From assembly GCA_001592805.2 (NCBI GenBank), contig CP051141.1, positions 1-64,000 on the forward strand: a DNA stretch of 64,000 nucleotides. Reading direction: 5' to 3'. Positions 1-10,360 of this stretch are shown in pieces. The notes below the pieces were generated by a model. That model did no database searches and was not told the DNA's origin. It saw only the letters and a program-made list of their open reading frames with translations. This DNA is from Peltaster fructicola (Eukaryota > Ascomycota > Dothideomycetes). How positions within the stretch are numbered: the first letter of the stretch is position 1; each line of letters opens with the position of its first letter. The translations under genes were made by a program, and so were the position numbers.

Positions 1-105
1 CCCTACCCTACCCTACCCTACCCTACCCTACCCTACCCTACCCTACCCTACCCTACCCTACCCTACCCTACCCTACCCTACCCTACCCTACCCTACCCTA
101 CCCTA
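1..105. repeat. Telomere, (CCCTA)21, G-strand TAGGG
   Basis: Twenty-one perfect, uninterrupted copies of the 5-bp unit CCCTA fill the first 105 bases and stop abruptly at CCCTATGTCTG. A pure C-rich array at the very start of the sequence, followed by repeat-rich gene-poor DNA, is what a chromosome end looks like when read inward. The usual filamentous-fungal unit is CCCTAA (TTAGGG), so a 5-bp unit lacking one A is unusual. It may be real (a telomerase RNA template change) or an assembly or base-calling artefact. Confidence 0.93.
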
Positions 106-468
106 TGTCTGATGCTCTGCCTTGATCGCCACTGTCAACGACTGTTCTGCAGTTCGTAGATCATCTCCATCTCCTGTGCACTTCTCTTCTGGTCGTGTTG
201 ACTCGTCTGCAGTAGTATGGGGCTCGCTGGGACGTGTGGTGGCTGCGAGATGCCTGATGGAAGTCAGCGAATGTTCATCTGCAACGACCGACAGCAAACT
301 CAGAATCAGCTCCTTACCGTTCATCCTATACCTTGGAGGGTAGTTGAAGGTCCCGCCTCCTGATCAGTGTATCAGTCGTGGCTTTTGCATGCTTGCTTGC
401 TGAGATATTGTCGTCGCCGCTCTCCACTGGTGTTCAATTCACTACCGACGATAGTGTCTTCGGGTACG
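106..468. other. Subtelomeric DNA without a gene
   Basis: No convincing coding region is seen. Short overlapping open frames on both strands have no domain, no splice pattern and no protein-like bias. The segment may be the most eroded edge of the 157-bp satellite that follows. Confidence 0.5.
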
Positions 469-2760
469 CTCAGACTCGTATCGTATACACCAGGGTGCTT
501 GTCTCCTCTTGTTTCATCGGTTGCGTGGTCCTGGAGCTCCTCAGGATGTGTAGCGATCGAACAATCGTGGTTGAAGGAAGCCCAAGTTCATCAGCGACGG
601 CATGATTTAGCGGCCAATTGAAGCCTGAAGACTCCCGAAACGCATCTGTGCCGATACTAACGACTCTCAGCTACTTGCGAATAGGATCGAAAGTGTCGCA
701 GGCATCGTAAATGTTGATGTGTTGAGCCTGGAATTACGTCTGAATTGACTGAAGCGACAGCGGTATGCGGCACCAATAGGCTTCAAGACTCCCGAAATGC
801 ATCTCTACTGAGAGCAGCGACCTCTAGCGCACGGTAGATGTCATTGAAAGTGTCCAAACACTCCTTACTGTTGATGTGTTGTACCAGAGATGAGGCCTTG
901 GGCGGCTCAAGCAACAGCCATATTCGACTCTGTTTAGGTTTCAAGACTCCCGAAAGGAATCCATGCTGATAGTAGTGCCGTCGAGCTACTCGTACGTGTG
1001 GTCGACAGTGTCTCGAGTCCATGCTTGTCGATGTACTCTGCCTGGGACGTTTTCTTGTTCGGCTGGAGCACCAGCGATATATGACTTCAACAAAGCCACA
1101 AGACTCCCGAAACGCACGGAGGGTGATAGCGTCGGCTCTGAACTGTCGGCAGAAGCATTCGTAGTGTGCACAAGGTGTGCTGCTGTTGAGGTGTTGTCGT
1201 TCTAGCTGTATGCCTCGCGGCACGGCTCCAGGCAAAGCACCATGTTTCGAGCGTCCTGCAATCCTCACACCCTTGTCCAATGTATCTCCTGCTCTTACAC
1301 ATCACTGAGATGCTTGAGGTGGCTCGGTAAAGGTCGTAGTGATAGCGTGATCATTCCCTGAAACAATTGAAAATGTGCTCGAGGCGACAGCACTCTGACT
1401 GCGACCCCAATGACTTCCTCATGGCCACAGTATCCATATGATTGCCCTGCTCTTGCGCTCTCGTTTGCGATCTCCCTGATGTCTCTGCGATGTATAGTCG
1501 TCCAGGAATGTCGTCCTTGCTGGTTTGCGTTGCCGATGTATCATGTCGCAACACCACTGTCTGCACAATGGAATGCTCCTCAGACTCATGTCAGCTTTGT
1601 CGCCTGCTCTTCCTATACCCTCTGATCGCTTGGGCGACATGTGGGCGCTGTTGTGAGCAATGTATGCTGTCCTAGGCTGTGGTACTGTTGTACGGTATGA
1701 TGTCTGCGCACTCCTTGCAAGAACTTCGAGACTTTCCAGAAGCATCGCCGCTGCTCGCAGACGTTGGGAGGGACGAGGGCTGCAAGAACGAATGGATGGT
1801 GAAATGTAGCCGTCGTGGTGTTGCCGTACAATGATGTATACTGTCCATTCTTTCCTGCAGCATTACCGTTGTCTGCCAGGTCCGACGCTTCTCATATCCT
1901 CCTCTCATCGACCTCCTACTCTTGCTAAGCTTCGGCATTCAGATGACTCTCTGTGGTGTGCTTGATGTGTTGTACGCTGTGATATGCTGCGGTATTGTGC
2001 AACGGTATTGCTTATACACTCCCTGGAAGAGCTCTAAGACTTCCAATCTGCATCAAGCTTGGTCGTAGAGAGGCGGAGCTTTCGGCGGCTATAATTATGA
2101 GCGTCGATGATGCTTGCACCGCGAGAGAGAAGCTGTTTTCAATGGTGATTTTATCTGTTGTTCGGCGTTTCGTCTGCACACTCGAGTGCTCTGAGACTTC
2201 GACATGGAGAGCCGCTGAGTGAAGGCAAGACGCGCTCTCGATGGTTATTTGCCGAAGGTCGCTACGGTGGATGGTGGTTGAGGTATGGATCGTGTCTGTG
2301 GTGGTGCTATGGTCGGTTGTGGTCGTATATCTGCTGCGTGAAGGCACATAAACTTCGAGAGGCATAGCTGTTGGACGTATACGATACGCGCTCTCGAATG
2401 GTACAGGTTGCAGGTCACTGCTATGTATAGTCGTCGAGATACACACCAATGTCTCTGGTGCTGCTGTGGTCGCTCGCGGTAGTGTACGTACTATGTCGAG
2501 CTCTGCTACTCCCAAAAGCTATCGCGCTTGAGAGCTCATACTCTACACTCTACATCGCAGCATCGTTGAGGTCGCTGCGATGTCTGGTCGTGGAGATACA
2601 CGTTGTTGAGCTCTAGGTCGTATCTCAGCAGAGTCGTCATTTACTCACCTGTGAGTAGCTTCTAAGACATTTTGCGGTATTCAGCGGCTGCTTGAGATCA
2701 CAGATGATGCATTGCAACTCCTTTGACGGCTCAACGAGCTGTGTAGCGCGAGTGATGGTT
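469..2760. repeat. Degenerate ~157-bp subtelomeric satellite
   Basis: Direct reading shows one motif returning at a fixed spacing. The 13-mer AAGACTCCCGAAA occurs at 628, 785, 943 and 1100 (steps 157, 158, 157), with a weaker match near 472. A second motif, TGTTGATGTGTTG, occurs at 712 and 869, with diverged copies near 1026 and at 1184, in the same phase. Further in, GCGCTCTCGATGG at 2231 and GCGCTCTCGAATGG at 2388 are 157 apart, and an AGGTCGCT-like block recurs near 2254, 2411 and 2568. The units between motifs have diverged strongly, so the array is old. About fourteen units fit in the interval. The limits are approximate, and the stretch 1250-1700 is the weakest part. Confidence 0.85.
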
Positions 2761-3281
2761 GCATTGTAGCTGGTAGACAACACTGTGTTGACGTTGCAGA
2801 CTTTTCAACACCGGCGGCTACTCCCGTCGTAACATACCACCGCTATCACTACAGGTTGGGAGCGTCTACGCACTCATATATCCGCCGCGATCGTGTGTTA
2901 CATCGCCGCGATCCTCAGAGACATCTTGCACTCTTTATCAAGGGTCGTTCCAGCTCTATACGGTGTGTACTCGTCGAGATATGCTGCTCCGCGCTTGTAT
3001 AGCAAATCATCACACGAAATTGTATGCACGATTATTACCTCATATCCCTGCTTCACGCACTCCGTTCCTCAGCTCACACTCCAATTGCCACACATGATTG
3101 ACCATCTACCCATACCGCACGATGCTAACGACTTCATGACAGCTTACTGACACTCTACTGGTCCTAAACGAAGTACCCTCTCTCTGCGACAGCCTGGCGA
3201 CAATGCTCAAGATGACCTTTGAACTACTACAGCACTCGTGCACTAGTCCTCAGACTCGATGGACCCATAGCAGAGTATGCC
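2761..3281. other. Subtelomeric DNA without a gene
   Basis: No gene is seen. An 85-codon open frame at 2893-3150 has no recognisable features. The DNA lies between two tandem-repeat arrays and may contain further decayed satellite units. Confidence 0.45.
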
Positions 3282-3965
3282 GTCCTGCTGCTCAACGCTC
3301 GGAAGTCCGAGACAAGAGCTCGACAACCCAAGAGCACAACATCCTTCTGAAGGTTCGATGAGCGCACAATGGCACGACATCCGGCCGAACGCTTGACGGT
3401 TGCACTCAAGCGCGGCATCCTGCTGCTGAGCTCTTGAGCGCACAGGATGAGATAGCGTCCTGCTGCTGGGCCGTTGGTAAGCCAACTCGTGGCTGCGATA
3501 TCCTGCTGCTGAATAGTCGACCGACTGGTATGAGAGCACAACGTCCTGCTGCCGAGCGCTCAGTGACCCAGAGGAGTGACGATATCATGCTGCCGAAAGC
3601 TCGACCGACCTACACAAGAGCGTGAGGTCCTGCTGCTGGACATTCGACCGGTATACACGAGAGTATATGACGTCCTGCTTCTAAGCGCTTCTGCGCAACA
3701 TTCCGCCGGAGAGCATCCCGTAGAACCATACGAGGGCACGAGGTCCTGGTGTCAAGAGGTAGGAGACAACTAGCGCACAATATCTGCTGCTCAATGCCTT
3801 AGTCCACATGAGAGGACGACTTCCTGTTGCTGAGCAGTGGAAGAATGTCCCTAGACACTTAACACAAGCCTCTCACGCTCAGAATCGTTACGACGATGAG
3901 GTGACGATCCTTACTGTCCATATGCTTCTCATATGTGTCGAAGCATTCTGCTGCTGGGCGACAAT
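3282..3965. repeat. Degenerate ~42-bp minisatellite (TCCTGCTGCT core)
   Basis: The core G/A-TCCTGCTGCTG followed by a CTCGACCG-like segment recurs near 3282, 3341, 3379, 3417, 3457, 3499, 3543, 3584, 3627 and 3672, with weaker copies near 3742, 3780, 3824 and 3943. Steps in the clear part are 38-45 bp. The period is not a fixed multiple of three and every frame is broken often, so it is unlikely to encode a repeat protein. It is a separate family from the 157-bp satellite on its telomere side. Confidence 0.8.
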
Positions 3966-5176
3966 GGACGCGCCGCAAGCACAAGTACTGGAGCTGTACC
4001 GCTTGATGCTGCACCGGACGTCTGTCCTTGTCCTTTGCAAGCGCATATCGGCGTCGGCTTGATTGTGGATGCTGCAGCTGATGTGCCATCCGGCTTGAAC
4101 GTGGCAGTCTGGCCGCCAATCTCGGTATTGCACGCACAAGGATGTGGATGAACACTGAACTCAGCGCTCCTGACGCTCCACGGAGCCCACCATGATGAGA
4201 TGATGCACTTCCTGCCCAGACGCTTCTCGTATGTTTCCTGAACGACAGGGTCGTCTAGATCCTCCTGGTATCCTGACGATGCTCGTTTCTGCTTATGTGC
4301 TCCGCATATGCTCTCTGGATGACCATGCTGCGTACTGCTGGCCTGGTACTGCTCACAATAGTCACTGCTGCTCAGACGGTCCGCACACGCTCCTTCTTGA
4401 TTGCGCTGTCCATCGTCGTGCTGATGTCCCTCGCGACACTCCCGCTGGCAATTTCCATCTCACATGCCCTCTGACGGTCGACGCTGCTCGTTGTGGTCTT
4501 GGCACTTCTCAGATTCTCGATGTAAGTGTCTTCGTCGACGACCCTGCTCTTACGCCAGCTGTGATCACCCTGTTCACTGCGATCGTTGTCGTGCGCAGTC
4601 CTCCTCCCACTTCAGCTGCGGTATGCCTTCATTTCTGCAATCATTCTCACCAACACTCCTGCTCTTGCTCGAGCTGTGATGGCTTGAAGGGAGTGACGTT
4701 CGATGCTGAGCAGTGAGCTGTGGTGCAACGCTTGACGATCGCAGGTCCTGGCATGTTCGTACGTCTCGTCTGAGTACATCTCGATGTCGTCGATGTTGTC
4801 GCTTTCGTCGGTCTTGCTGCAATGTTCGACCTAGGTCTGCGGCGATCTTAGCTCGATTCTTGATCGATCTCTCTTGACGCAGTGCTCGGCGTATGGCTAC
4901 GGTACGTCTCGCTCAAAACAGATCAATCCGGTCGATCCTGTCGATCGCAACATGTCTGCGAGAGTAGCTCTGCCCAGGGATCAATTAGTCTGCACCTGTC
5001 CACAGTAGACGTACCTGCGACGCATTCATGCTGAGCATGAAACGGTACCGACAGACTGCGAGCGACCACAGCGAGCTGTGACAAGTGCAATCGTACAGCC
5101 GATCTCGTTCCAGAGCATCTTGCAAGGTATGCGACAGTCGACGACGTTGAGCATCGTCTCAGACGAGCGTAGGGCG
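3966..5176. other. Gene-poor subtelomeric DNA
   Basis: The longest open frame (4231-4716, plus, 161 codons) lacks any recognisable motif and overlaps equally good frames on the other strand. The DNA has scattered imperfect repeats of CTGCTCTTG/GCTGTGATC type, suggesting more eroded minisatellite. I see no gene here. Confidence 0.4.
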
Positions 5177-5311
5177 ATTGACGATGAGGAAATACTCAAC
5201 GACCATGATCAGGATAGAACAGCCGACGATGAGGGTACATCCCAGAGCCATGACCGACATGGAACGATTGACAATGACAGCATGTCCGAAGACCATGATC
5301 GAGGACTTGCC
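5177..5311 (+). repeat. Three 45-bp tandem repeats (15-residue acidic unit if read on plus)
   Basis: Three consecutive 45-bp units share GAYGATGAG...CATGAYC.. blocks. In one plus-strand frame (open 5078-5332) they would encode three 15-residue acidic units with the pattern x-x-D-D/N-E/D ... H-D-R/Q. The array is clear at DNA level and in frame, but the surrounding frame has no recognised domain, signal peptide or splice sites. I record it as a repeat rather than a gene. Confidence 0.6.
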
Positions 5312-8237
5312 CGGAGACGAATGCCAACGTAGGACGACTGAAGGCGAGATTCACCTTGCAGGTAGCTCAAGCACGCAGCTGCTTCGCCGACCGATCTCAA
5401 TCCACAGGACCGCATGCATGGTCTTCATGGACGTCGATGGAAGTCGAAGGACAGGACGTTGGGGAGTTGCAAATCGACCATGTCCTGCTGTGCTGCAGTC
5501 TTGGCTCGCACTCTTTGTGCTTGTGTATTGGTCATGATCCATGCTGAGCTGCCCTCCTTACTCTTACCCCGTGCCTCTGCATCGGCCGTGATCTGCTGCC
5601 TCCTTGTACGAGCTCTTTACTTCTCAGTGATGTCTGGGTATGGCCTGCCACGCTTCCTAGGTGTCGTGAGGCCCTTGAGGGAGTGATGAGCTGCTGAATG
5701 CTGAATGCTGGAGGCGGGAGGTGAGTATGAATGCCGTAAGTGAGCAGTGAGGAAATGTGTGTTGAGCTGTAAGTGAGCAGTAGGAGGTGGAGAATCTCGC
5801 AGCTGACTGAGTTGTATAGGTTGTAGAAGTGGTAAGGAGCTGGAGCCGAACTGGTGACAGCTGTCGGTGAGCCATCACATGGCGGGTGAGCAAGATTGGC
5901 TGGTGCAGCTCGACTTTAAGGAGGTTCAAGGGAGATTGAGTAGCAGGGCCAATGGACGTTTGCAATGGCGATTAAATGATGTCGTCGATGATGGTTCTAT
6001 GGTCGTGAATCTCGAGATCGTAGGTCTCGACGGTTGTGAGACTCGATTGTAGGACTGGATGCTCGAAGGACCCGATGGCGATAGGACTGACTGACGACGA
6101 AGGCGATGACTCTTTCAGCTTCAGTCACAGAAGCACCACTATGGAGGGTTGTTCGAGGAGTGTGGGCAAAGGAAAGCTGATATCGAGCGTCCTTTGAGAA
6201 GTGTTCGTTCATGCAGACAGAGCATAGCTCGTCTAAAGCGTCCTTCGATAGAGTGTTTGTTCCGAGCAGCTGGTGCAGAGCTACCCTCAACGGAGCGCTG
6301 GTTCGAGCAAGTGTAGTGTTCCTCGACGACGTATTCGTCCATACAGACAGACAGCGTACAGCTGTCTCGGATATCCTAGATGAAGCCTTCGTTCCTGCAG
6401 TCAAGTCTTAGCCTCACTTACACATGTCGATGTGACGATGGACGACATCCTCCAGGCGGCCTAGGCGGTCAATACGATTGTACACAGCAATAAGCCGAAC
6501 CTCTCGAGACAGCGGCATGCTTCGTATGCTCCGGCCAATGCTCGGAAAGGCAGAAGTTTGGCGTCGATTTCGTTGTTGAAGCGATATCGACTTTCACATC
6601 TCGATGACCATCTATATCGACGGCGGATGGTCGAACACTCCCGAAGCCGATATCAATCGATTCCGGGAGCTTCGTACATCACAGTCTTGACGAAAGATTG
6701 TTGTATATTGATGGATCGCGATGAAGTGGCTGAGGTGGAGGTGAGGTCGAAGAAATGTCAAAATTAAATGCGCGGCAAAGTTGACATCACCTTCCACGAC
6801 TCACGCACCCACCACGCTCTGCAATACGTCAACGCCTCGCTCCTTACACATCTGCTGTATACGTTAGGATGCGCTCGCATGCTATGCCGCTTATCCTCTG
6901 TGTTGTCAATGACAAGCAGGACGACACAGACCCTCCTTGACTTTTACGATCAACAATCAACACCTTGTCGACGACTTGCAAAGCATGACGTGGATCATTC
7001 CTCGCTCTTCTGCTGTATATACATCAGAATGCACTCGCTCTTGATATCTGCGTGTCGTCGAAGTTAAATGACAAGACAGGCCTCACCCGATCTCACAGCG
7101 GACAGACGTCGAGCGTGTCCCAGCACATCTCAGATGCTACGCACGATTGTGTTCACATCGTTACCCGCCGTTTCCTGACTCTAACGCACAAGGACGACAA
7201 TCAGCACTAAGTGAGGTCTATGGGTCTGCAGCGTCGTTATAGTACACTGAAATCAACGACTTCACCCTTGAGCAGGGTTCGACGTCCTGTAGGCATCCTG
7301 CCGTCAGTGTCTGACACTCGGAAGACTCTCAGAGCATCACAAGCGAGCCATCGGCGTCCTTAGCCACGGTACGACAGGCACCACGGTCGACGACAAAGCT
7401 ACATCCATGCATGAATCGCCAGTAGTCCTGGGAACAATCACTCAGTCAAGAGTACGTGTCTGCACAAGTACGACAAGACTACAGTCCAGCTTCTTGCCAT
7501 ACCGCTCAACGTATAACGTCGTTACAGACGAGCACTTCCGTCCCTGGAGACGTCGACGGAGCCACCTGTTCGCCATCCCAAGTGTTGAGCAAGCTACACA
7601 GCATTCTGATCTTCGTGGCATAGCCAGTGGAGCATCTAGTCCTCACTGGAGCCACGAGGCTAGCATCCATCAGTGATCAGCCAGCTCGACATCACTCAGT
7701 ATCGTAGACCATGTCGACCACCATTCTTTACGCTCCAGTGCGTACCATGTGGCAAGGTCAGCATCCATACTCACTCACAATATCAATGGCTGATAGGACA
7801 TCTTGAACGACCTTCGAGCACAAGCTCGTCACTCCTGCAACTCATGCATCTCACAGACGCTCACTGCCATCTTCAGGAACATCTAAGCACACTCCTTACT
7901 CGACAGGATGTCTGAGCAAGATCTGTACATCGACCTTCACTCACCTCTTCAGAAGCATGCTCTTGACACGGCATACGTCTATTCAGCGTACTCTGCGACT
8001 CGCTATCAGTCACATCCGACTTCTCATCGCTCCTCGAGCATTACCGAAGCCTAGCACACACGTTCACTGATCACAGACTCCTCCATCATCACTCACATCT
8101 CAGCACATGAAGTGGAGTAGCCTTTCTTCGTCATTCAATGCAGGACACTTCCAGCAGTGCATACTGAGCATCTCCAGCAAGTACATCATCACAATCTCCT
8201 GTCCTTCTCTTCTTCTATCACACATTAACCTTCCATC
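5312..8237. other. Gene-poor subtelomeric DNA and leader of the 8.2-kb gene
   Basis: No gene is supported. Small repeats are present: the 13-mer GTAAGTGAGCAGT at 5736 and 5769 (33-bp step), and a loose ~50-bp repeat around 6188-6400 carrying GCGTCCTT..AGTGTT.GTTC blocks. The last ~40 bases before the gene at 8238 (about 8190-8227) are rich in C and T (clusters such as CCTTCTCTTCTTC), as often seen just upstream of fungal start codons. Confidence 0.45.
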
Positions 8238-8813
8238 ATGACATCGATCACTTCAGAGCTCACCTGGCTTGAGGACAACCTCATCAACAAGACGGTCATC
8301 ACAAAACAAGACCTTACACCAGCATTCTGCGACAGAATCCTCAATGCCTTCTTCCTCGATCCCAGTGTCTTCAATGCCCTCAAGAACCGCCCTCCAACTG
8401 AGTGGATGAACGTCCTCGTCAATCAGCGATGCTCAAGGACTCCAAATATCGTGGACGACTTCCAGATCAATCCACACGGCAGACACTACTACGTCCCATG
8501 CATAGTCGCATCTGCAGCAGAGGACATTATCACAAGAGAAGGCACTGATCGATGCACTGGATGTGCTCAAGGAAAGGGAGGCAAATGGGTCGGCTGTCAG
8601 ACTCTTGAAGGACTGTTCCATGGTGCATGTCTCAATTGCGCATATGGGGGTCACCCTGAACGATGTGATCTGACCTCGAGCGCAACAGGAAGATCTCCAA
8701 CATCTCCGACTCCTCCAACACCAAGACCAGTCAGCCCTCCTACGATACCATCACCACCTAGCCCTGCTGAGGGCACAGGGCAGCTGTATTCTTGGCAGTG
8801 GAAACAGAGCTGA
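8238..8813 (+). CDS. DUF3716-like cysteine-cluster protein
   Basis: A single-exon ORF of 191 residues and the most telomere-proximal convincing gene. Residues 1-100 look like an ordinary globular fold. Residues about 105-145 carry a cysteine array, CTGC, then GC, then GACLNC, then ERC. This matches, from memory, the short fungal DUF3716 domain, whose paired cysteines may bind zinc. The C-terminal 45 residues are a low-complexity Ser/Thr/Pro linker with several T/S-P-P and P-S-P motifs, followed by a short tail. There is no signal peptide or membrane segment, so it is probably intracellular. The start is the first ATG after a CT-rich leader and fits the sequence AACCTTCCATCATGACA. DUF3716 proteins are poorly characterised and often lineage-restricted; their function is unknown. 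The gene stands alone, with about 8 kb of repeats on one side and 6 kb without a clear gene on the other. Confidence 0.75.
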   Translation: MTSITSELTWLEDNLINKTVITKQDLTPAFCDRILNAFFLDPSVFNALKNRPPTEWMNVLVNQRCSRTPNIVDDFQINPHGRHYYVPCIVASAAEDIITREGTDRCTGCAQGKGGKWVGCQTLEGLFHGACLNCAYGGHPERCDLTSSATGRSPTSPTPPTPRPVSPPTIPSPPSPAEGTGQLYSWQWKQS

Positions 8814-9299
8814 GTCAACCAACCACCTTCCCAGTGCAGACCATTTACGCCCACCTCTACCAGACGAGGACCATGTCAGAGTATCTCCACAGCGTTGATA
8901 GCCGAGTACGGTATCAGACAGAGGTGTAGTCTCTTACCACTCTAACCTTCATGCTCTCAGTGATGAGCTCGTACCGGCGTCCTAGCATACTCATCGATGG
9001 TCAAGCGCTGCTATAACTCCAGATAGACACTGCTGGGTGGCAAGCTGCGCGGATCCGACCACTGACTCGAGTTGTAGCGAAGACTATCGACGTCAGGGAC
9101 AGGCAACACCCTCCGACGTACACGCTGTTGTCGTGTGGCACAAGTGTATGCAGCGATGTGCGTGCTGGCATCGTTCTGCACGACGGCCTCTGTGTCCGAG
9201 TATGACACGTGCGAACTCATAGCGGAATCAGTCTCGAGCCTCAGCGATAGTTCGCAAGCATGAGACTCTGCTACTGATGCTCCGTTGCGTTTGCTTCTG

Positions 9300-9560
9300 C
9301 GCTGAGACTACTCTTGCTGATGAGCTGCTCTTGTTGCTGCGCTGAGACGGCTCTCGATGCTGCGCTGATGTGCCCTTCCTGCTGCACTGTCCTGCTCCTG
9401 CTGCCGCCTCGGTGTGCAGTTGCTGCTACCTGAGACTGAGTCTGTTGCTGGGTGGACTGCTCTCACAGCCCTTGTCGCTGCGCGGACTGCTCTCCCAGCT
9501 CTTGTTGCTGCACTGACTGATGAGCACTCTCTCAGCTCTTGCTGCTGTGATGACACTCCT
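9300..9560. repeat. Degenerate ~30-bp minisatellite (CTCTTGTTGCTGC core)
   Basis: Units built around GCTCTTGTTGCTGC recur through this stretch. The clearest pair is 9457-9486 and 9487-9516, which align over 30 bp with four or five differences. Read on the minus strand this gives a 10-residue Arg/Ala-rich repeat (SAATRAGRAVRAATRA type), which I take to be a by-product of the DNA repeat, not a protein. Confidence 0.65.
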
Positions 9561-9757
9561 CTTGTTGTCTTGCTTGACGAAGCTGTCTAGGAGTTCTTGG
9601 TACTGCGTTATTGACGACTAGCCACACTCAGTGCTCTGCCGAAGGCAATGCCCAGCAATGCTACTCCCTAGCTTGCACGACCTGCAACTGCTGCGTGTGA
9701 CAATGAGCTACCTTCATTGCTCTGCTGATGATGGTGGCAGTCCATTCTCTTCACTCG

Positions 9758-9905
9758 CTTTGAGGGTACGCAACTACTGATCGGGCATTGAGGTTGCTCA
9801 CTACCTGCATAACCTGCGCTTGTCCTACAAGTGAAGACTACATTGATGCTTCAAATGGAATCTGCTGGCCCTGCTACCACAGGATACATGAGAGAGGTTC
9901 CGCCT
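9758..9905 (+). other. Possible zinc-binding exon relic (Cys-rich)
   Basis: In one plus-strand frame open from about 9758 there is a compact cysteine array, CITCACPTSEDYIDASNG followed by ICWPCYHRI. The arrangement is C-x2-C-x-C, a 15-residue spacer, then C-x2-C, and it resembles a small zinc-binding knuckle. There is no ATG in frame upstream before a stop, and downstream the frame loses protein character after about residue 40. It could be one exon of a decayed gene or a coincidence. Confidence 0.25.
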
Positions 9906-10330
9906 CCCTCTGTTGTTGTCCAGCACGATGTAGAGCTTTTGACGACCCCAGTGCTGTTGTTGAAGCGATGGGCTCCTGTTGCGGCTCTCGACGGTGGCTA
10001 TGTGATACTGTGGTCTGTGTGGGATGGACAGATGCTGTGCTGTTGGAAGCGGTACGACAGCGTCTCGTCCTTAATTGATGCTTGCAGGTCTTGACCATGC
10101 TGGATCCACTCTCTGCGCATGTTCGTGGAATCCTCTCCTTCTGGCATCGATCTGCTGGCAAAATGATGTTGCCGCGGGTCTCACGCCGTAAGCCTTGCCA
10201 CATTACAAGTCTCGCTAGTCTGGGAGTCTTGCTGGCGATGATCAGCGGTTCGGTGCTGTTTCGCAGCTAATGGTCGAGGTACCACGCTGCTGATCTGTTT
10301 CATTAGGTAGTGTCCTCAGAGGTGGCGGCA

Positions 10331-10360
10331 GCGACGACGACAGCGACGACGACGACGACG
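10331..10360. repeat. (GAC)n microsatellite
   Basis: An interrupted run of GAC/GCGAC triplets of about 30 bp. It lies in non-coding DNA. Confidence 0.85.

Noticed and set aside
4231-4716. 161-codon plus-strand ORF in the subtelomere
   Set aside because: No motif, no promoter or intron pattern, overlaps frames on the other strand, and lies in DNA that looks like eroded minisatellite.
9308-9556. Arg/Ala-rich repeat protein on the minus strand
   Set aside because: The 10-residue repeat is explained by a 30-bp DNA minisatellite; there is no start context or domain.
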